From Brevibacterium paucivorans (GTDB lineage Bacteria > Actinomycetota > Actinomycetes > Actinomycetales > Brevibacteriaceae): DNA of 64,000 nucleotides. Under the pieces are notes generated by a model, which saw only the letters and a program-made list of their open reading frames with translations, was not told where the DNA came from and did not search any database. Made by a program: the position numbers and the translations under genes. The stretch spans positions 1 to 64,000 of the forward strand of contig NZ_JAFBCP010000001.1 of NCBI RefSeq assembly GCF_016907735.1, read 5' to 3'. Shown in pieces: positions 27,169 to 34,997 of this stretch. Within the stretch, counting starts at the first letter, position 1. Every line of letters starts with the position of its first letter.

Positions 27169-27208
27169 AAGTTCTCGGGACATCGTTCACTCGATGTCCC
27201 GAGAACTT
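27169..27208. terminator. Hairpin after the tRNA tail copy and hmuO
   Basis: The perfect 17-bp arms AAGTTCTCGGGACATCG and CGATGTCCCGAGAACTT flank a TTCACT loop, followed by TTGTGTTTT. The left arm resembles the terminator arm after the intact tRNA-Val, as if both derive from one ancestral tRNA terminator. It also lies 20 bases beyond the hmuO stop and would end the heme operon. Confidence 0.85.
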
Positions 27209-27228
27209 TGTGTTTTGGTGCCTTTCCG

Positions 27229-27885
27229 TTACTCCACGTGCAACATCTCTCCGAGCTGACGGAAAATCGCCTTGTTTAAGCGGAAGCCCAGGTCTGCCTC
27301 AGCGATGACCGCTTCCTGTTGCTCCCTGCTCAGCGTTACCGCATCGAGCTTGGCCCTATAGTCGTCCTTGAACAGTTTCGGCTTGTTGATACCCGGGAAG
27401 CGCCACATGTTAAGTGCTTCATCTTCGATTCTGTAGTGCCTCTTGACCAGCTTTCCGATCGCCAGACCGCCTGAGAGGTCGCCTAGGTAGCGCAGGTAGT
27501 GATGCGCTAGTAACTGCTCTGGACTCACCTCAGACTGGAAGTGTTCAGCCAAGAAGCGTGTTGCTTCCAGAGCTACTGGAGGCTGGCGGTCCTCCCCAAG
27601 TAGGTAGTCGAGGTCATTATTGATCGCCTGAGTGCGAGCGAGTCCTGGGTGGTCGAAGAACGCAACAGTAGAGTCAGAGGGTGCAGCTTGCACAGCGGTT
27701 TCCAGCGCAGGGTAGAGGACCGCGTACTGTTCTAGCAACGCAATGTAGGCATGGCGATCGAGTCTTCCCGCCATGAGATCAACAATGAACTTTTCGGATT
27801 CGGCTTCACTGTGTTCCCGCTGCGTTTCCTTCCGCAGTCGCTGTGAGAACGACAGGGTTTCTGCGGCTGGGGTTGTGATAGTCAT
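27229..27885 (-). CDS. hmuO: Heme oxygenase (HmuO)
   Basis: This 218-residue all-helical enzyme opens heme to biliverdin, CO and free iron. The proximal His is in TQREHSEAE (about residue 25) and the flexible distal helix glycines in YLGDLSGGLA. It resembles the corynebacterial HmuO. It is the last gene of the six-gene heme operon, 57 bases after the HtaA gene, and provides the iron release step after import. Confidence 0.95.
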   Translation of the reverse strand: MTITTPAAETLSFSQRLRKETQREHSEAESEKFIVDLMAGRLDRHAYIALLEQYAVLYPALETAVQAAPSDSTVAFFDHPGLARTQAINNDLDYLLGEDRQPPVALEATRFLAEHFQSEVSPEQLLAHHYLRYLGDLSGGLAIGKLVKRHYRIEDEALNMWRFPGINKPKLFKDDYRAKLDAVTLSREQQEAVIAEADLGFRLNKAIFRQLGEMLHVE

Positions 27886-27942
27886 GTCTCCTCCACGAGG
27901 TGTTGTCCCGGTTATGGGATTTCTTACTTTTTTGTTTGGGGT

Positions 27943-30129
27943 TTAGGTCCAAGTACTGGGATCGAGTCCGATGTTTCTTCGTAGCAACCAGCCGATTCCG
28001 ACGGTTGCTGCGATGCCTGTGGCCGCGGTTGCTCCTCCAAGCCACCAGGTTTTTGCATTGATGGTGCCCATTCCTTCGGAGCGGCGAGCCTCATATGCGG
28101 TTGCAGCGAACGCTGTTGTGTCTTCAACGTCTGCCGGCTGGGCGCTGGAGCTCTGCGGCCCGCCGCCGGGCCCTACAGCGCCTGGGACACCAACTCCTGG
28201 TTCGCCAACAGTGTTTCCGCCGGTCACAGTTGAACCTGGTCCGCCTGCCCCAGCTACGCTTTCACCGGGTTTTGCTGGTTCTGTAGCTGGCACCTGGAAG
28301 CTGTTGTCAAAGGCAATCGTCAGCGGCAGTGCGGGTTTGCGGGCGTCCGCAATTCCACCGGAGGAATACCAGTAGGAGCTCTGCCCGGTTTTGACGTTGA
28401 AGTCGACCCAGCTCTTAGGGAATGAACCCCATTCGGCTTCGGTTCGGTCCTGCGGTGTGTTGCCATCGCCGGCCCTGTAATCAACACCAAGGTAGTCGGG
28501 GGTGACGGTGAATCCTCCATCCTTCACGGCCTTGTTCACATCGAGCCCGGAGAAGGTCGCAAGCGTGATGGTTTCGGATTTCAGCTTCTCCCATTTTGAC
28601 AGGTCTTCCATGTCTGCTCCGTAACCGGACGCGGTTCCCGTCAGTTCGCCCCTTCCGTCTTTTGTGACGGTGAGCTTCGGGTCGGATACGGACCAGTACG
28701 TCATCCCGGAGTAGAAGACGATTGTGAAACCGCCATCCCAGCTGGCAGTTATTTCACCGTCGTCGATGTTGATGCTTCCACCAGCAATGTTCAGCCGCGA
28801 TTCGTGGTGCGAGTCCTTGTCGGCTGCCACGACTCGACCGCCATAGCGGTCATCGCACTTGTTCTGCCATGTTGCGGTGTGGAACTCTCCGGATACGTCT
28901 GGCTTTTCGATCTTTACGTTGCCGTCGGTAGGTTTGTACAGTTTTCCAGGTGCGTCCCAGACAACAGCACCCCCGTTGTCTGGGGACACGCCTGCGGACA
29001 GGAAGTTGCAAGTGCCGGGAGCAAACCCGCCGGCGCTGGTTTCCTTGTTGATCGCCCAGAACAAGGTTGCGTTTGATCCCGTCGGTGTTTCGGGCGGATT
29101 CTTCTCCTCTGTCGAGGTGCCGTCCGGTTTTTCCGTGTTGTCGTCCCCAGCATCGGGTTTCGGACTGGGTGCCGGTGGCTGCGGAGTAGCCGACGGCTGT
29201 TCGGGCATGACCGGAGTGCCTGTGAACGATACGCTCAGCGGACTGGGCTTTTTGCGCGCATCCGCGGCCCCGCCGGACGTGTACCAGTACTGGGTCTGGC
29301 CAGTCAGCACATTGAAGTCCACCCAACTCTTGGGGAACGAGCCCCAGCCTTCTTTTTCTTTGTTTTGGTCGGGCTGTCCACTGTCTACACCCTCGTAGTC
29401 AGGGGTGACGGTGAAGCCGTTTTCATCAAGTTCAACCGTGTTGTTCTTGAAGTCGGCGATGGTGCCTTCAACGGGCTTGAGCTTCTCCCACTTGGAAAGG
29501 TCGGCCATGTCGGCTCCGTAGCCGGAGAAGGTGCCGGTGAGCTTGCCCTTGCCGTTCTTCACTTCAAGCTTTGGGTTGCTCACCGACCAGTAGGTGTACC
29601 CGGAGTAGTACACCACGGTGAACGACCCTTCCCACTGGATGTTTCCAGTGTTAGTTGCGGTGTCTACTTCTCCCGTGCCACCGGAAAACTGGACGTAGTT
29701 TCCAGAGCTCACACCCGCGGTATTGACTCGTTTGCTGTCTGGGGTCTGGCATTTGTTGTCCCACGTGATCGGCTGCGTGCCGCCATCAGCGGTGGGGCGC
29801 AGAATCTTGACGTTGCCATCCTGGGCTTTGAACAGTCCGCGCTTTTCGGCGTCATTCGGCCACAGCGAGGATCCACCGTTGTCAGCCGCTACACCTGCGG
29901 AAAGGAAGTTGCATGAACCGGGTAGATAGGCTCCTGCTCCGGACTCTGCATTGATTCCCCACGTGAGCCCGGCGTCTGCGACTTTTAATTTCGACGAATC
30001 AGCTTCGGAAGTCCCAGACTCGCTGTTCGGTGATGCCAAGGCTGCTGTACCTATGAGTAGTCCTGTAGCGAACACCAGGATCAAGAATATTGTTCCAGCT
30101 GCCACCCATGTGACTATTAATCGCTTCAT
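27943..30129 (-). CDS. Membrane-anchored heme-binding protein with two HtaA domains
   Basis: This 728-residue surface protein has an N-terminal hydrophobic signal (about residues 5-32), HtaA domain 1 (about 50-295), a Pro-rich acidic linker, HtaA domain 2 (about 355-610), a Gly/Pro-rich stalk and one C-terminal membrane helix (GGATAATGIAATVGIGWLL) with a basic stop RRN. HtaA domains bind heme through conserved Tyr and His. Domain 1 is nearly identical to that of the divergent anchored protein; domain 2 is more divergent. Its start overlaps the upstream gene by four bases. It probably relays heme across the wall to HmuT. Confidence 0.92.
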   Translation of the reverse strand: MKRLIVTWVAAGTIFLILVFATGLLIGTAALASPNSESGTSEADSSKLKVADAGLTWGINAESGAGAYLPGSCNFLSAGVAADNGGSSLWPNDAEKRGLFKAQDGNVKILRPTADGGTQPITWDNKCQTPDSKRVNTAGVSSGNYVQFSGGTGEVDTATNTGNIQWEGSFTVVYYSGYTYWSVSNPKLEVKNGKGKLTGTFSGYGADMADLSKWEKLKPVEGTIADFKNNTVELDENGFTVTPDYEGVDSGQPDQNKEKEGWGSFPKSWVDFNVLTGQTQYWYTSGGAADARKKPSPLSVSFTGTPVMPEQPSATPQPPAPSPKPDAGDDNTEKPDGTSTEEKNPPETPTGSNATLFWAINKETSAGGFAPGTCNFLSAGVSPDNGGAVVWDAPGKLYKPTDGNVKIEKPDVSGEFHTATWQNKCDDRYGGRVVAADKDSHHESRLNIAGGSINIDDGEITASWDGGFTIVFYSGMTYWSVSDPKLTVTKDGRGELTGTASGYGADMEDLSKWEKLKSETITLATFSGLDVNKAVKDGGFTVTPDYLGVDYRAGDGNTPQDRTEAEWGSFPKSWVDFNVKTGQSSYWYSSGGIADARKPALPLTIAFDNSFQVPATEPAKPGESVAGAGGPGSTVTGGNTVGEPGVGVPGAVGPGGGPQSSSAQPADVEDTTAFAATAYEARRSEGMGTINAKTWWLGGATAATGIAATVGIGWLLRRNIGLDPSTWT

Positions 30130-31490
30130 CGTGTTTCCTCCTGTGACTCTGCCCTACCGTCAACGATGCGCTCCATAACAAGTGTTGGAGCGTTTCCACT
30201 GCCTGCGTCGGCTGTTGCACCCTGGGAATGCATGTGCTTCCCTCTTGCTACTGGCTGCCGTGGCTGATCGCCGGAGGAGCTTTCTTTGTCTTCGATAAGT
30301 TCAAAGAATCGCATGGGTCCTCTTGATGTCTGATTTTGTGTGCTCGGTTGCTGTGTGTACGAGTATTGTTTGCTGATTACCGGGTGACGCATTCCGGAAT
30401 CATGCATGTCAGCTCGTGCAATCTTGGTATCAACAGTTCTCTCGTATTTGCGCGTGCGAGCTTCTTGTTTCTCACGGAACTTCTGCAGTTTGCGTTCGCG
30501 CTTGTGCTCTGCCGCAATAGCGCGCTTAGCCCTGCGCGTGCGCACACGCTCCAGTGCTTCGGGGCTGACACCCAGAAGCAGCGATTTCACTGCCATGTAG
30601 GAACCGACTCCCACGGCCAGGGCAATCGCACAGATGGCGAGAACCACTCCGATCATCAGCAGAAACACCATGCGGTTGGCGTTCGTGTTGATCGCATCAA
30701 CCTGATCGGGCTCCAGCAGGGGCCCTGAAGCCGGCTGCTGTCCACCCGCTGCTCCCGGTGCCGGTGTGGCGGTGGCGTCTGCGTTCTTCTGGTCTTTGTC
30801 GTCCTTCGAAGCATTGTCATTCGGTGCGGCTGCCTCACCGGTAGCACCGTTGTTTTGTGCCTGTTCGCCACCCGACTGACCAGCCGCTGCGGCAGCCGGG
30901 AACTCAATCGGCGTGAAGGTTTCGTTCTTGGCGTTCGACACACCGTGTGCGCCGATCGTGATGATGCCGCAGCGTTCACGCGTGCAATCAACATCAACCG
31001 GATTGCGGTCACGGTCATAGGACGTGAAGCGAGCTCCGGGAAGGATGATCTCGCCTGACCACGTGCCGTCGGCATTCAGCGTGCCGCCGTTGGCAGCGTG
31101 AGCTGTCGACGATCCTGGGAACGTGACGAACAGCTGATAGCCCACCGGATTCGATTCATCGTCATAGGCATAGCGCAGGTTCGTGCCCGTTTTGCCGCCC
31201 TTGCTTGGCTGCCACGTGCCTTCGGCAACACCGAACAGGACATAGATGCCGCCGAAGCCGTTCTGCACCGACTGGAAACCACTGCCGGAGAGTTTCAGGG
31301 TCGAGGTACCGTCAACAGAAGGCGTACCCGACACGGAAACCCGGGCGGCCGCCTCGGCAGGTTCGGGACTGACGGTGGCACCCGCAAACGCGCCCATGCC
31401 GCCGATGAGCACAGCGGCAACCGTGGCTACAAACCGCCGCAGACCAAGCCGCTTCTTCCGACTGCCCGCGGCGTGTCCAGGCTGATTCAT
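30126..31490 (-). CDS. Heme-operon membrane protein with Ig-like domain, unknown role
   Basis: This 454-residue protein sits inside the heme operon with four-base overlaps on both sides. Visible parts are a signal region with twin basic residues (RKKRLGLRRFVATVAA) to about residue 48, an extracellular beta-rich domain (about 49-190) with one CTRERC pair, a low-complexity Ala/Asn/Asp/Lys spacer (about 190-265), one membrane helix (about 275-303), and a cytoplasmic basic coiled-coil tail (KRERKLQKFREKQEARTRKYER). I do not recognise a named family. Linking an outside domain to a long inside tail suggests a scaffold or coupling factor for heme import. This is inference. Confidence 0.8.
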   Translation of the reverse strand: MNQPGHAAGSRKKRLGLRRFVATVAAVLIGGMGAFAGATVSPEPAEAAARVSVSGTPSVDGTSTLKLSGSGFQSVQNGFGGIYVLFGVAEGTWQPSKGGKTGTNLRYAYDDESNPVGYQLFVTFPGSSTAHAANGGTLNADGTWSGEIILPGARFTSYDRDRNPVDVDCTRERCGIITIGAHGVSNAKNETFTPIEFPAAAAAGQSGGEQAQNNGATGEAAAPNDNASKDDKDQKNADATATPAPGAAGGQQPASGPLLEPDQVDAINTNANRMVFLLMIGVVLAICAIALAVGVGSYMAVKSLLLGVSPEALERVRTRRAKRAIAAEHKRERKLQKFREKQEARTRKYERTVDTKIARADMHDSGMRHPVISKQYSYTQQPSTQNQTSRGPMRFFELIEDKESSSGDQPRQPVARGKHMHSQGATADAGSGNAPTLVMERIVDGRAESQEETR

Positions 31491-32338
31491 GACATGTCCT
31501 TTCTGGGAGGGCGGACCGGCACCACGAGCGGTGAACCTGATACCGGATCGGTAAAAACAGTGACGGGATGGCCGTAAGCTTCACTGATCTTCTCGGCAGT
31601 CAGCACCTCTGCCGGTGTTCCTTCGGCTACTATGTGACCGCCGTTGAGCAGGGCAATTCGGTCCGCGTAGGCGCCAGCCAAGTCCAGGCTGTGCAGCACT
31701 ACAACAACAGCAGAGCCGGTGGCCGCGTATTCACGCGCAATCGTCAGCACGAGTTCTTGGTGGCGGATGTCCATGGCCGCTGTGGGTTCGTCCAACAGAA
31801 GAATCGGGGCGGCCTGCGCAAGCACCCGGCCCAGAGCGGCTCGCGAACGTTCGCCACCTGACAGCGAGGTGAAAGTGCGGGAAGCAAAGCGGCCCGTGTC
31901 CGTGCGTTCCAGCACTGCGGACACGATTCGGTCGTCATCGGCTGCCGCCTGCGTCCGTTGCCACGGTGCGCGGCCCATTTCAACGACCTCGAGAACCGTG
32001 AAGGGGAACGAAACATCAACCTGTTGCAGCAGAACAGCCCTGCGCATAGCCAGTTCGCGGGTATTCCACGCATAGTGCGGATGGTCATAGATGGTCACGG
32101 CCCCAGAAGCTTCCTCGACATCGCCGGTAATGACACCCAACAGGGTGGATTTCCCGGCACCGTTGGGGCCGACAAGAGCCAGAACCTCGCCCGCCCGAAC
32201 ATTCAGGCAGGCCCCCTCGAGCACTTTCCTTTCACCGTCGTAGGACACAGTTACCTGATCTACCGACAACACGGTTGTTCCCGGGGTAGGGACTTCTGGC
32301 AGACGGTTCTCGCGACCGTAACGCAGCTTTTCGATCAT
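31487..32338 (-). CDS. hmuV: Heme ABC transporter ATPase (HmuV)
   Basis: This 283-residue ABC ATPase has Walker A GPNGAGKST (57-65), signature LSGGERSRA and Walker B ILLLDEPTAAMD. It belongs to the iron/heme import class and overlaps hmuU by four bases. It drives heme uptake through HmuU. Confidence 0.95.
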   Translation of the reverse strand: MIEKLRYGRENRLPEVPTPGTTVLSVDQVTVSYDGERKVLEGACLNVRAGEVLALVGPNGAGKSTLLGVITGDVEEASGAVTIYDHPHYAWNTRELAMRRAVLLQQVDVSFPFTVLEVVEMGRAPWQRTQAAADDDRIVSAVLERTDTGRFASRTFTSLSGGERSRAALGRVLAQAAPILLLDEPTAAMDIRHQELVLTIAREYAATGSAVVVVLHSLDLAGAYADRIALLNGGHIVAEGTPAEVLTAEKISEAYGHPVTVFTDPVSGSPLVVPVRPPRKDMS

Positions 32339-33537
32339 GCCCAGCCGCCTGCCTCACGACGGCTGCGACGCAACAAGTAGAAGAAGTACGGGCCACCGAT
32401 GAGCGCAGTGAGCATGCCGATCGGTAAGTCAGCAAATTCAATGAGCGTACGTGCAGCCAGATCAGCAAAGGTCAGCAGTGCCGCACCGCCGAAAACCGAG
32501 GCCGGTAGCAGTAGACGGTGGCCTGGCCCCAACAACATGCGCATCAGGTGCGGAACAACCAAGCCCACAAAGGCGATGATGCCGACGAACGCAACGGCCG
32601 CACTGACCAACAGAGCCGACAGGATCATCGCGTACAAGCGCAGACGCTCAACATCGACACCCAGGTGGCGGGCCGCCTTTTCTCCCAGCGACACCAAGTC
32701 CAGGCCCCGCGCCAAGAACGTAGTGAGACCAATTCCCACAACCACCAGCGGAACGACAATCGCAACCTGTTCCCACCGGCTGCCATTGAAGCTTCCCATC
32801 TGCCAAAACACGATCTGCTCACGAGCTTGCGTAGGAGCTTTGAACACGATGAAGGAAATGAGGGCACCGGAAATCGCATTGACCGCAACACCTGTGAGGA
32901 TCAGGGTGACGACTTCCGTCCGGCCGTTCGACCGCGCCAACAGGTACACCACGATCGTCGTCACCAGACCACACACAAAAGCCAAGAACGGAACCGTGAA
33001 CCCGCCCAAGAAGCTCAGGCCGTGCAAAAATGCAAACGACGCGCCCACCGCAGCACCCGAAGAGACGCCGATCGTGCCGGGCTCGGCCAGCGGATTTCCG
33101 AAGATTCCCTGCATAACCGCACCCGCTATAGCCAGGGCAGCGCCCACAAAAACGGTCAGAACGATCCGCGGGAAGCGCACTTCCCACAGAGCTTCAGCAC
33201 CGAATTCGTGCGACGGGCCGGGCAACCAGCTAATGCCCACCGACTGCAGGACAGCGCCCACGACCTCCTTCGGCGGAATGTACAGCTGACCCAACATTGC
33301 CGACAGCAGTGTTCCGCCAAGTAGTAACACCGCCAAAGTCGTAAAGACGGTCGTTACCCGGCCAGCCGAAACCCTCCCGTAACTCTTCTCACTGTGCCTG
33401 CCCCCTGGAACCGGGGCGACAGGTGTCGAAGAAGTAGAACGAAAGCGGCGCCTCGTGCGTTGTTCCTCCAAAGGCGAACCGGCAAAAGGTGCAGGAGCAT
33501 TGAATCGCTCGGCAGATCTGGAATGAGTAGTGCTCAA
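32335..33537 (-). CDS. hmuU: Heme ABC transporter permease (HmuU)
   Basis: This FecCD-type permease of 400 residues has about ten membrane helices, an extended cytoplasmic N-terminus of some 45 residues rich in Arg and Ser, and the conserved GAALAIAGAVMQGIFGNPLAEPGTIG. It is 11 bases after hmuT. The dimer would form the channel for heme. Confidence 0.95.
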   Translation of the reverse strand: MSTTHSRSAERFNAPAPFAGSPLEEQRTRRRFRSTSSTPVAPVPGGRHSEKSYGRVSAGRVTTVFTTLAVLLLGGTLLSAMLGQLYIPPKEVVGAVLQSVGISWLPGPSHEFGAEALWEVRFPRIVLTVFVGAALAIAGAVMQGIFGNPLAEPGTIGVSSGAAVGASFAFLHGLSFLGGFTVPFLAFVCGLVTTIVVYLLARSNGRTEVVTLILTGVAVNAISGALISFIVFKAPTQAREQIVFWQMGSFNGSRWEQVAIVVPLVVVGIGLTTFLARGLDLVSLGEKAARHLGVDVERLRLYAMILSALLVSAAVAFVGIIAFVGLVVPHLMRMLLGPGHRLLLPASVFGGAALLTFADLAARTLIEFADLPIGMLTALIGGPYFFYLLRRSRREAGGWA

Positions 33538-33548
33538 GAGTTCTCTCC

Positions 33549-34820
33549 TTAGGCGTCCGCTTCAGCGGACTCTTCCTGTGGGACGTAGGCGTATTCGGGG
33601 GCGTGGACCGCAGTGCCCAAGGCAGCGATGACCTCCGCAGTGCGGGGGCCGAAGCTCATCACCTCGTAGTCGCTCATGTCGACAATCCGACGGTTTTTGC
33701 CGGCGGGTGTCTGCGCAATGCCCGGCAGCTTGAGGGCTCCATCGATACTGCCGACGCTCTCCAGGCCCTTCGTCATGACCAAAATGACGTCTGGGGCCGC
33801 TTTCACAAGCGCCTCAGCGTTGGTTGGCGACATGCCGGAAAAGCCGACTTCGGTCGCAACATCGCGGGCGCCAATGGCCTGAATGAGGGAATCTGCGCCG
33901 GAGCCCTTGCCGAACCAGTAATAGATGTCGCCACGCAGATACAGGAACACCGTGCGTGGACGGTCGGCAGGGTTGTCCGGGGCAAGCGCATGGATTCTCT
34001 TTTCGGTTTCAGTAATTTCTTCATCCACGCGCTTAGCCAGTTGCTCACCCGCATCCTGCAGGCCAAGCGCCTTAGCAACCGCAACGATCTGCGGGCTAAC
34101 ACCCTGCACACCGTCCTCCGTCGCAGAAGGAATGAACACCACCGGAATGCCGGCATTGCGCAGCTGCAGTTGGACGTCGTAGGGGCCGATGGTCGAATCC
34201 GTTAGCACCAAGGTGGGTGCCAGATTGAGGATCGCCTCCGCGTTGAGTTCGTGCCCGTTCTGAGTGACCAGCGGAATCTCTTTTTGTCCCGGCATGAGTG
34301 ATGACATCTGCGTAGAAACATCACGACCGATCAAATTGCAACCCAGGCCCAGGCCGACAACCGCGGCGGCCAAACCGCCGTTCTGGTTGACCGCCAGAAT
34401 TCTCGAGGTGTCACGTACCGTCTGTTCGGGACCATCGTCCGAGGTGACGGTCACTGGGAGGGTTTGTTGCTGATTTGCGAAATCTGTAATCGGCCGGATT
34501 TCGGAGGCCCGGGTGTAGGCGGTAGTCGGGCCGTGGATCTTGCTGGCCGGTAGCTTCTTTGAGCTGGGAACATCCGGGATGTCCGGAAGTTGCGCCGCAG
34601 GGGTTGCCGGTGGGGGAACACACTCGTGGGAGTGAGCAGCATTGAGCGTGCCGATGTTGTGGAAACCGTTGTTCCACAGGAAAAGCCCAACTGCGAGCAC
34701 CGCTGCGGTCACTGTCACACGGCGTTTGGTCCGGCGAGGTACACGCCACCTCGTGCGGTTGTACCAGGCTTTAACGTCGGGCTCTGTGTCCCGACGTTGA
34801 GCTCGAGATGTGATTTTCAT
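33549..34820 (-). CDS. hmuT: Heme-binding substrate protein (HmuT)
   Basis: This 423-residue periplasmic-binding-type protein has the two-lobe architecture of the heme/vitamin B12 class (SRILAVNQNGGLAAAVVGLG start of lobe 1; LYLRGDIYYWFGKGSGADSLI in lobe 2). It is unusual in lacking a lipobox: the N-terminus has about 35 basic residues, a hydrophobic segment (VTAAVLAVGLFLWNN) and a long Pro-rich spacer, so it is probably tethered by a membrane helix instead. First gene of the heme operon, divergent from the anchored HtaA gene across an iron box. Confidence 0.9.
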   Translation of the reverse strand: MKITSRAQRRDTEPDVKAWYNRTRWRVPRRTKRRVTVTAAVLAVGLFLWNNGFHNIGTLNAAHSHECVPPPATPAAQLPDIPDVPSSKKLPASKIHGPTTAYTRASEIRPITDFANQQQTLPVTVTSDDGPEQTVRDTSRILAVNQNGGLAAAVVGLGLGCNLIGRDVSTQMSSLMPGQKEIPLVTQNGHELNAEAILNLAPTLVLTDSTIGPYDVQLQLRNAGIPVVFIPSATEDGVQGVSPQIVAVAKALGLQDAGEQLAKRVDEEITETEKRIHALAPDNPADRPRTVFLYLRGDIYYWFGKGSGADSLIQAIGARDVATEVGFSGMSPTNAEALVKAAPDVILVMTKGLESVGSIDGALKLPGIAQTPAGKNRRIVDMSDYEVMSFGPRTAEVIAALGTAVHAPEYAYVPQEESAEADA

Positions 34821-34880
34821 TACATGTTTCTCCGTGCCAGTGCGTTGGACGCTTTAAGCGAACTATCACTGATCTGTGAA

Positions 34881-34909
34881 TTGACTAACAGGTTACGTTC
34901 AACTAATGA
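34881..34909 (+). promoter_or_regulatory. Promoter of the anchored HtaA gene
   Basis: TTGACT (34881-34886) and TAATGA (34904-34909) are 17 bases apart. The DtxR-type box begins at the -10 element, which fits iron repression. Confidence 0.6.
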
Positions 34910-34922
34910 TAGCCTTACCTAA
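34904..34922. promoter_or_regulatory. DtxR/IdeR-type iron box
   Basis: On the minus strand TTAGGTAAGGCTATCATTA agrees at 14 of 19 positions with the classical DtxR palindrome. A second inverted pair, ACCTAA-GTTAA-TTAGGT (34917-34933), overlaps it, so two dimers may bind. It lies between the divergent hmuT and htaA genes. Confidence 0.7.
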
Positions 34923-34936
34923 GTTAATTAGGTCAA
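34906..34936 (-). promoter_or_regulatory. Promoter of the hmuT operon
   Basis: On the minus strand TTGACC (34931-34936) and TATCAT (34906-34911) are 19 bases apart, slightly long. Both are covered by the iron box pair. Confidence 0.45.
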
Positions 34937-34997
34937 ATAACTATGTCGTAAAAGATTGCGAGCTGTATAGCGCCGCATCACGTTCAAAAGGAGAACC

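Noticed and set aside
28859-29398. 179-residue plus-strand open frame opposite the HtaA gene
   Set aside because: It mirrors the HtaA domain codons and recurs opposite the other HtaA gene, as expected for a shadow.
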